DNA from: Asterella californica
Lineage: Eukaryota > Streptophyta > Marchantiopsida > Marchantiales > Aytoniaceae
Assembly (NCBI GenBank): GCA_036924285.1
Contig: JAYKYS010000005.1
Span: 22,418,001-22,482,000, forward strand
DNA: 64,000 nt
Reading direction: 5' to 3'
In this document: in pieces, positions 56,201 through 64,000 of the stretch
How the letters are laid out: each line of letters starts with the position of its first letter
Position numbering within the stretch: the stretch's first letter is position 1
Notes under the pieces: generated by a model
Told to the model about the DNA's origin: nothing
What the model saw: only the letters and a program-made list of their open reading frames with translations
Databases searched by the model: none
Program-made: the position numbers and the translations under genes

Positions 56201-56558
56201 CAAGAAATATTCCTTCGCCGCTCCCTGACATGCAGGAGAAGGAGAGGACTCGTAGGAGCAGGCCCTTGGAGCTCAGAATCGAGGTCGATGACAGGGCGCT
56301 GTGGTTTGAAGCAGGGCGCGAGCGAGTGAAGTTAGCGACCACACGAAGACGTGATTGAATGGCTGATGGATTGGGCTTCCATTTGTCGGAGGAGATGTTG
56401 TGATCGCTCTGAATGAAATGATGAAGGGGGGAGGTCAAGGAGAAAGTGGAGGAGAGGCGGTGAAGGAAAGAGGAGTAGTCGGCCTAATTGGACGGGTGGA
56501 CGTCAGAAACAGGTGGCCGCGCAGGAGGAGGAGGTAAGCATTGGCGGACGAGGAAGGC
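53273..56558. other. Intergenic region upstream of the trihelix gene
   Basis: No gene could be supported here. There is a short GC-rich patch at 53645-53750 in otherwise AT-rich DNA. A second GC-rich stretch at 55700-56540 probably forms the promoter and 5' UTR of the gene at 56559. Overlapping minus-strand open stretches at 55650-56440 have Pro/Ser/Arg-rich translations without domains and are likely compositional. The word GAGGTAAGC at 56531-56539 would fit a splice donor in the 5' UTR, without further support. Confidence 0.4.
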
Positions 56559-57407
56559 ATGACAGGACTGCACTCGCGGTCCGATGGATTGCAAGCAGCC
56601 GATGGTAGAAAGCCAGATGATGATATAGTCATGGAGGAAAGAGAAGGGCCACGACATGGCCGAGTGTACAAAAAGTCGAACTGGACACTGGCAGAGCTTC
56701 AAGTGCTCCAGACGGCCAAGAGGGAGGACCAAGAGAAGCAACTCAAGGCCGACCCGAAGGAGAAGCACAAGTCTGCTGCGGAGCGATGGCAGTGGATAGA
56801 AGACTATTGCTGGGAACAGAGAGTAGAACGAAGCGCACAACAGTGTAGGGATAGGTGGGAGAGGATGTCTGCCGACTTTAAGAAGGTGGGAGATTTTGAG
56901 AAACAGGCCCCTAGGGCCGGGGCATCTTACTGGCAGATGACCATAGATGAACGGAAACACAAGAAGTTACCCTCCAATTTTCAGCAGGAAATCTTCCATG
57001 CTTTGGGGGAATGGTTTGTGCGGAGCCGCGCAGTAGATCCTAACGATATTGTGATCGACACTTCAGTCCCCTCTCCTTTGCAGGTGAATAATGTCTGTGT
57101 TAACCTAGTGAGCACTGGAGAGAATTCGTCCTCAGACGAGGCGGAGAGTGATCCTCAAGACGGGCCCACTGTGGGCAAGAAAAGAAAGCTGCCTCCAGGT
57201 ATGAACGCCGAAGGGATCGCTGCAATTATAGAGAGGGCGAATTTGACCACGCAGAAGACCATGTTGGAATGTGAGGACAGAAAAGATCGGAGACACAAGG
57301 AAACGCTTGAGGCTAACGAGAGGATCGCTAGCGGGTACATTTCAGCTCTGGTAAGCATTGCGGACGCGCTCCGCCAATTCGCGTCAAATAGGGAAGACAG
57401 AGAGTGA
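56559..57407 (+). CDS. Trihelix transcription factor, ASR3-like
   Basis: The protein has 282 residues from the ATG at 56559, the first ATG after an in-frame TAA at 56535. The open frame begins six codons earlier at a TTG, which is not a likely plant start. Residues ~35-110 form a Myb/SANT-like trihelix: SNWTLAELQVLQTAKRED, ERWQWIEDYCWEQRVERS and CRDRWERMSADFKKVGDFEK. Then ASYWQMTIDERKHKKLPSNF and QQEIFHALGEW follow, the block typical of ASR3-type plant proteins (family knowledge). The C-terminal part has an acidic Ser/Glu stretch, a basic KKRKLPPG cluster (possible nuclear signal) and a helix around LEANERIASGYISALVSIAD that could mediate dimers. Expected role: nuclear DNA-binding regulator, often a repressor in this group; target genes unknown. 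It is intronless as read and is the only clear host gene here. Confidence 0.8.
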   Translation: MTGLHSRSDGLQAADGRKPDDDIVMEEREGPRHGRVYKKSNWTLAELQVLQTAKREDQEKQLKADPKEKHKSAAERWQWIEDYCWEQRVERSAQQCRDRWERMSADFKKVGDFEKQAPRAGASYWQMTIDERKHKKLPSNFQQEIFHALGEWFVRSRAVDPNDIVIDTSVPSPLQVNNVCVNLVSTGENSSSDEAESDPQDGPTVGKKRKLPPGMNAEGIAAIIERANLTTQKTMLECEDRKDRRHKETLEANERIASGYISALVSIADALRQFASNREDRE

Positions 57408-59655
57408 GGGATATATCAACATCTTCTTGGAGCATGCCTTATCAAGCGGAACACCTTGTGCCGGCATTGTAAGTAGCTCAGCATAGTCCCTCAATTTGTC
57501 GTAGAATTCCGTTTTTGCACCCACCCTCCAGAGGATAATATATATGAGGCCCTTTGAGAGTTGTACATAATAGTACCGAATATGTCCAGTGTAACTGTTT
57601 CTTCATTACTAACTTCCTCCAGCCGCCTTGAGGTGGGATCTCCTCTGGTAGAATTCTTGTTCGGTACCATAGTTTACTTTTTGTTCAGTAACGGTCTCAG
57701 AAACGGGTATGTTGATCTCGCTGCAAAATTGATGGTATATGCTCTAAACTATACGGCCGGTTGGGGTAATAAACATACGAGAAACCGCCCTTTGACACCA
57801 TGCTCTCTGTTTCCTGTCAGATGAGATATTTCCTCATCCCGTTTCAGATTGGCGGCATCGTAATATTGCAGACCTAAGAATCCTCTCTGGTCACTTAGTC
57901 AGCTGTTTACAGCGGATATCCTTGAAGTTGTCCAACCCTCGGAGAGGTCTTGCGGAGAAATGCTCCTTCCGGGACGCGCAATTGCAGAATTCTTACGATC
58001 ACTTCTTTGTCTTTTACATCTATGTAACGAAAGCACTGGGTTCAGGAGAAAGTTGGAACCAAGTCTAGCCGACCTTTGTTCAGGTCACTTTCGGTCCAAG
58101 CATTTCCAGCATATGGACAGTGCGGACAGCTGCTGATACAACAGAAGATCCATGAGTATTTGTGAACATAATTTGGCGGTGGTAGAGATTCGTTTACTTC
58201 GGAAGGGGGAATGCGTGCAGGGGGGATGCTTGGAATGAAGGTCTTAGTTACATTACTTGCTAACAGACCAGCCTGGCCACTCTGACGGTTCACGAGTTCA
58301 CAGTTCTTGGGCAGTATGCTCCACGGAGACGGAAGGGGCATGTCATTCTAGGCAACCGGCTTCAGCATATTCCAGTGATGTATTGTGTTTCCTGTGATGT
58401 CGATGGCCCATTGCTGAATCTATTTCAGGCCGCTGATCAATTTTGGACGAGGACGTAATGGACAAAATCCTCACGAACATTGAATGAGAAGGAAGATAGC
58501 TTTGCAAACCGACTTGTCCATCTTGTTCGGTCATGGTGGTTCACGTTATCGATAGTTATTACCCAGACTAGTAACGTACTGTTATTTATCTGGTGGAGCG
58601 AATGCTTATAAGCAGCCTGAGTTTTGTGGGAGACAGGAAATGCTCTCCAACTGTTAGAAATGTAAAGGTTCAGTTCAAGTATTTCGAGATAGCGATAATT
58701 TTTCCCTGCCGCACCTCGAGGCTTGATGATACCTGACGCAAAGGCATATGGTTTAGACTGTACCGGTCGAGCTGTAAGTTTTCAGCTAGGAACTTCATTT
58801 GACAGGACAAGTTCTTCGAGAGGAGGTGTTGCAGGTAGGACTAGCGAACTATTCAGTATAAAATTTATCACCTGTTGTGTTCACCTATCAGCGGAAGTGT
58901 TCATGGTGGATTCAAGGTTGTAAGACGGGGTCCAGTTCTGTTCTGGGTGCAAACGACGAATTAATGGTTGTGAATCGTTGTGAAAACAAATGCATTAACA
59001 GGAAATTGTTGTGAAAAGGAGATGAGCAACCTCCCCGGTCGTCTCCGAGTTATAGCTTCTTCATCGTGACTTCAAAGGTTACCCGGCAAAGGTGTCCCCC
59101 AATCTGAGGAAACAGGTGATCGACGGAGTTACTACAAAGCAATTCTAACGATTAGACAATCAAACGTGATCACTGGAAGGGAAAGCTGAGAACTTGTCCA
59201 CTTACATTCTGCTTCCAGTCAATAACCCCCGCGGGAATGCGGTTTGCAACTTACAGACCATTTACTTAATGCCTGCTCAAACGTAGTTGAACTGACGTTC
59301 GATGATGTGAGGCAATGTGGAAGCGGATATCATGCCAGGTACCGTAACCAGCGCTCGGAAAAAATTTCCAGGAATCGGGGGTTTGTTTTCACTTTGTATT
59401 ATTATTTAAACGCAGCCATTTCCGGAAGGTAAATGAAGAATGGTGGGGTATTTCTCGCTTCTATTCCTGCCCGTTGCTTTTCGACTTCTTTCCGGACCGG
59501 TGGACATCTAGAAAATTTACAGTTTCTCATCCGTTGATGAGAGAGGCATCTAGGTGTTAATAATCAAGTGGTAAGATTATTCGTCTCTGTGAGTTCACGT
59601 ACTGGCTAGGAGTCTTCTTGTGCATTATATTTGAGTCCATCTGATAGTTAGCAGC
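57408..59655. other. Gene-free region downstream of the trihelix gene
   Basis: It probably includes the 3' UTR. Open stretches on both strands are at most about 100 codons and have no recognisable domains. No retrotransposon motifs were seen. Confidence 0.5.
57768..57773 (+). promoter_or_regulatory. Candidate poly(A) signal after the trihelix gene
   Basis: AATAAA about 360 bp after the stop codon at 57407, the first perfect match found downstream on this strand. Plant signals are loose, so this is only positional. Confidence 0.3.
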
Positions 59656-59685
59656 CTTTCTTGGTTCTGTCTCGAACCAAGAAAG
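59656..59685. repeat. Perfect 12-bp hairpin
   Basis: CTTTCTTGGTTC (59656-59667) and GAACCAAGAAAG (59674-59685) are exact reverse complements around a 6-base loop. It lies just before the DNA turns strongly AT-rich. Confidence 0.75.
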
Positions 59686-61730
59686 ACTGAACCACTTCGA
59701 ACCGTTTCTGGAGGTTTCTGTTTAGGTCCAATTAGTTTATAAATTATATAGTGTTTATAATAAATGATTTTTCATCAATTTTTGTACTCAAAAAACATAG
59801 TTCTTAAATGGAATAGTGTAACTAATTTATTTCAGTTATATTTTAGCGTAATGATGAATTATTTTTTACATTAATAAATAATTTAACTTCAGTTTAGTCT
59901 TGTCTCATGTAAAACTAATGCTTAGTTTCAAAAAATATTATAATTTAATAAGTGATCATTTCTACTCATGATAAACATCACTATGATTCTCGATTATAAA
60001 TTCAATATGAGAACATTATCAACCACATCATATAATATATTATATAAACATTATCACCCACATCATATAATTTCAAATAAAATATGTTATTCAAAGTTCT
60101 GTTGATTTGAATTCAAAGATACTGAAAATGATTCGCTTTAGAACTTTGGAAACGATTTGACCTCAATTCATTTCTGACTTAATGACTATGCGATTCATTT
60201 CTGTCTCATAGTCTAATTTGATCTCGATTCACTCGATCTCGTGATTCAATTCATTCGCATTTTAGACGATGCAATTCAATTCAACCTCATGGTTCAGTTG
60301 GATCTCACAGAAAATGATTATTATAAAAGTTTTGACCTGTAGGTTGCAAATGGATTTTCGCCAAGAAAGGCAAGAGCCACTCCTAGAAGTTAAGAGCATA
60401 CCAGATGCGTCTAGGAATTTCATCTAGTCATCTTTTCTCTAAAAGAATATTATTTAAGTAAAGTATTCCTCGTTATTCATTAAACTGGAGAAAGCCTTTG
60501 GAGTTCACATACGCAATCGAAGATCATATTTTAAGAAAGTCCTTAAAGCAATTAGAAGGATTATTATGCTACATGTTATCATCTTTGGTCTAGTAATTCT
60601 TATTAAGTAGATGAAAGTGAAGCTTAACGAGTTTATGTGTTCGGAATCAAGTTTTAAATCAGATTTCTTTCCAGTCAGTAAGTTACTAGTAAAAAGTTTT
60701 ACGTGTTCTTGTTGGTGGCACGTTATTGTGCTATACAAGATGTTTTGCGAGTTGTTTGCTGACGAGAACTAAACTGGACCCTTAGGTAGTTGCCCCTAGG
60801 TTAAGCTGAGGCCTTTGGTTAGCACTGCTTAAGTTAAGTTGGAGTTTTGGATAAGTTGAGCCACTGCTTATAAGAGGAAAATTTTAGACCTAGAAAATGT
60901 ATTGCTCGTGGTGCTGAATGTCGCTAACTATTTGAAGGTGTGGAAAGAGTTTACGAAGGAAAAATCTGCAAGTTGTAGTTTAGTTGAAAATACATTTTAG
61001 AGGAATGTGCAGTAGGCGGAGGAAAGATTGAAACACATGTTTTATTTTCAGTGGATAGGTTGTCGTATATAGAAACTTGAACTAGCATGAATGAGATTGC
61101 GATGTGAAGATATGCAGGGAAAATACAATAAACTGTAATATGGAGAGTCAAAGTTAAGCAAAAAGATTCTTTAATCGTCCAGAAGGAGAAAAATTCATAA
61201 TATATCATCGGCCAACTGTGTATAGAATCGCGACTCGCCCACGAAAACTCTTGTAAGTTGCAAGGTCTACTTCGTCATTAACTCCTTTTTGAATCAGACA
61301 GTTCGAATCATTACTCTCAATATTAAAATTCTCTACTGCAAAAACCCATTGTCGAAATGAGTGAAAACTAATTAAAAAATGCCCTCTGCAATTTTCTAGG
61401 GGCCCTCTGGAGGTGCACGCAGAAAACATACGCACAAACTCTTGGTCGATGTCGTAACTTACCATCCTGAGTCAAGAATATGTGGTTCCAACTTCGAGTC
61501 CTCTAATGAGTCTTTGCTCCGTGCTGACTTGGTATGTAAAGTCATATGTCTTGGTTCAAACTCAACTATGTGCATATGATAATCATTGCTTGTCGGTCTT
61601 TTATAAGAGGGATTACAACGGATGCAACTGCAGTTGTATTCAAAGACGAGAGACGCGATCTCACTTAAACATTCTAGATGGAAGGTTCTCTGCATGTTGT
61701 TGGTTCTCTGGCTTTGCATATTAACATTAA
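59686..61730. other. AT-rich gene-free region
   Basis: It is dominated by A/T runs, with short direct repeats such as CACATCATATAAT (near 60020 and 60060) and repeated ATTCAATTC/ATTCATTTC words at 60110-60330. No coding sequence is supported. Minus-strand open stretches at 60950-61735 are under 95 codons and featureless. Confidence 0.5.
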
Positions 61731-62376
61731 GCAAAACAACATATATGCATAAGACCTTGACTCCTACTACAACAAGGTCATTTACTCACAAATTTCTGTT
61801 TTATTTTTTATTATTCTCTTACGATATGTAAACTGCGAGTGCATTAGAGCACAAATATCTCCTAGAGACAGATGATATACAAATGATATGTTTAAGATCA
61901 TAAGAACGTCTTATCATAGTGGTTTACACATTTTAATAGTTTTGGTTTCCACTTGCTTGGTTTTTTGTTGGTTATTGCTTCACGAACCCGAACCTCGTCA
62001 GAAGAGACGATTGTCGATGTTTTGAGGACTTGTTCTTGATATCAACACTTATCATAACGTTCAGCAAAACAACATATATGCATAAGACCTTGACTCCTAC
62101 TACAACAAGGTCCCTTACTCACAAATTTCTATTCTATTTTTTTATTATTCTCTTACAATCTGTAAACTACATTAGAGCACAAAAATCTCCTAGAGACAAA
62201 TGACATACAATGATATATTTAAGGTCATAAGAACACCTTATCATAGTGGTTTACACATTTTAATAGTTTTGGTTTCCACTTGCTTGGTTTTTATTGGTTA
62301 TTGCTTCACGAACCTCAACCTCGTCAGAAGAGACGATTGTCGATGTTTTCAGGACTTGTTCTTGATATCAATACTT
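61731..62376. repeat. 333-bp tandem duplication
   Basis: Two copies start with GCAAAACAACATATATGCAT at 61731 and 62064 and run through CCTTGACTCCTACTACAACA, TTGGTTTCCACTTGCTTGG and AGAAGAGACGATTGTCGATG to TTGATATCAA. The first is 333 bp; the second is about 20 bp shorter with scattered changes. No gene lies in it. Confidence 0.85.
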
Positions 62377-64000
62377 AAGTAATTGAGGACCTTGCGTCAG
62401 AGAGTAAAGACTACAAATAACATTGAGAGGGGAGAACAGAGGATAAGAGAGGAATGTGAGTGCTATCAATATTCAGGAATTGATATCAGGAGTTTTCTCC
62501 TGATATCAGTAGTCTTTTATTGATATCATGAAACAAATATTGTGCATGATATCTATTTTTGATCCAACGTGCTTGATATTCAAAATTTGTTTGAATAATA
62601 AAATCAAGCTATTTGCGTTAGGTGTGCTTCTGTTTCAATGATCAGTTTATCTATGTATCATTTATTACAATTGATGTGAAGAGTTTACTTGAGTATATCT
62701 TTTCATCTATTCCTTATTCTTTAATACTCGACTATTTCGTCATTCCGATCCATTTGACAATGTACAACTCTACAAAGGATTTAAACGAGTCCAACTTGGT
62801 TAAGTGTTACGTTCAGTCTTGTTGAAACATTTAGGGTTTTTACGAAATGTGTATCGCGTGAAGATGACATCTTTACTGTCATCAACTTTTAGGGTAAGAT
62901 TGATATGGTTTTGGTTTGGAGTAACGTCGAGAGACACGTTTTAGGACAAGATAGGAGGAATAATTTAGAGCAAAGATAGTGCGGGAGGGTTGTATATCAA
63001 AGGAACGCCAGATCAATCGAAGCAGGAAGTCCGTATGTTGTATGACATATGAGAGTATGGAAGTTTAAGACATTCAGGACATTTTTTCATTCATCATTCA
63101 ACAGAGTGTTAATTCTCTACGATCAAATCTTGAGATTGGATCGTGAGTTGGAGTTGTTGATAGTTTCATCGAGCGGTAGTATCAACGCGTAGCGAGTGGC
63201 TATTCCAATATGTTTATTTGATGCTATGGAGTCAAATTTTTGGTCCTCCGTGGAGTAACATCTCGATTATACTAGCTCGGATCAAGAATGATCCAGTGGA
63301 ACATATGTTCAATCCACGTTAGGTTTCTCCTGCTTCTAGATTTTATGTTCGACGTAACGATCGCACAGTAGTGAGAGTTGAAATTTTTGAGCAAGCAGTG
63401 CAACGAGCAACGGAGATGTAGATTCTTAGCGATATTGATAACATTCATAGTCTTGAAAGAAAGTTGAATGAATAGTACGACGAAATCATCCATGGACTTG
63501 AAGACATCGAGGAGACGTGCCTTGAGTTTTTGCAACAGAGCGAGCGAGTTGGAGAGTTGGCAGTTCTACTAGAGACATCAAACGAATCCGTCCTCTCTTC
63601 CGGTTTTACAATAGAAATATCATATGCAAACAGTTGCACATATCGAGTAGGATGTGCAAAAAGAAAGTGAATATGTTGCGTAGTGCTACGAGTCGAGTGT
63701 AGATAAGACGTGGAACTTGAAACCGCATAGAGTTTTAGTTGGTGGTCCAACGGATATCTAGATAATGAAATTTTGTGTGTCATCTGTGTTGCGGACTAGA
63801 ATCTATCGATTAATGATTTAAGAACAAACCTATCTCAGTGATTTCACGGATTCAGTGTATTGTGCAATGATGTAATATCATGAGACAAAATATAGATATT
63901 ATACATCGATTTCTTTAAATTTTGCTGGTCCAACAAATATCAAATGTGTTTGCTGAATGTTATCGGTTGCTAAAACACCGACTCTTTAATTTTCAGCGCG
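62377..64000. other. Gene-free right edge
   Basis: AT-rich DNA apart from the hairpin at 62481. Small open stretches at 62622-62825 (+) and 63272-63783 (-) have no recognisable domains, so none is called. Confidence 0.5.
62481..62508. repeat. Perfect 12-bp hairpin with GATATC core
   Basis: TGATATCAGGAG (62481-62492) and CTCCTGATATCA (62497-62508) are exact reverse complements around TTTT. More TGATATC words follow nearby (62520, 62548) and end the tandem copies upstream. Confidence 0.75.

Noticed and set aside
55650..56440. Overlapping minus-strand open frames as a divergent gene
   Set aside because: Pro/Ser/Arg-rich, no domain, overlapping in several frames; more likely the GC-rich promoter and 5' UTR of the trihelix gene.
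56541..56558. TTG at 56541 as start of the trihelix protein
   Set aside because: Non-ATG initiation is unlikely here; an ATG in reasonable context lies at 56559 and the six extra residues precede the conserved domain.
63272..63783. Minus-strand open frames at the right edge
   Set aside because: About 90-110 codons, no recognisable domain, no supporting context.

Overview
The window is nuclear DNA of a plant or close plant relative. Nearly all of 1-53.3 kb is nested Ty3/gypsy-type LTR retrotransposon sequence. The only convincing host gene is a single-exon trihelix transcription factor of the ASR3-like type (56559-57407). No bacterial features, rRNA, tRNA genes or CRISPR arrays were seen. A non-seed plant (bryophyte, lycophyte, fern or charophyte) is plausible from the element mix, but the sequence alone does not settle the species.

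Five element copies are named here for convenience. A (32291-44673, +) is the most complete: two LTRs, a 5-bp target duplication (GGTGC), a PBS resembling a tRNA-Asp complement, gag with three CCHC knuckles, protease, RT, RNase H, integrase and a polypurine tract. A sits inside the LTR of a related copy B (minus strand; 46917-44679 continuing at 32290-31489). B lies where the end of the 5' LTR and the start of gag of element C (minus) should be; C runs from its 5' LTR (50478-46918) through gag and pol (31487-25823) to its 3' LTR (25806-23180, continuing at 13478-11584). The C 3' LTR is split by element E (13479-22355, minus), a different gypsy lineage, and by an inverted duplication (22356-24155). 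D (6565-11583, +) is a 5'-truncated relative of A with an intact 3' LTR. The left edge (1-6.5 kb) and 50.5-53.3 kb hold further LTR pieces of the E and C families, including a solo LTR with target duplication at 2663-4681.

The most unusual feature is that the very long LTRs (about 3.2 kb in A/B/D, an estimated 5 kb in C) each carry a long open reading frame on the element's sense strand, upstream of a TATATAAG box and therefore probably within U3. The best copy, in D, encodes about 613 residues (8956-10797). The protein has a conserved Trp-rich N-terminal domain, an acidic/basic linker and a long coiled coil with a conserved C-terminal helix. The same architecture, strongly diverged, is found in the C family. 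A second TATA-like box lies upstream of the frame in A, B and D. A transcript starting at the main box would carry this frame only at its 3' end, as an accessory gene after pol. No family name was recognised for the protein.

From 53.3 kb on, the DNA is lower-copy and AT-rich after 59.7 kb. It holds the trihelix gene, two perfect 12-bp hairpins and one 333-bp tandem duplication.
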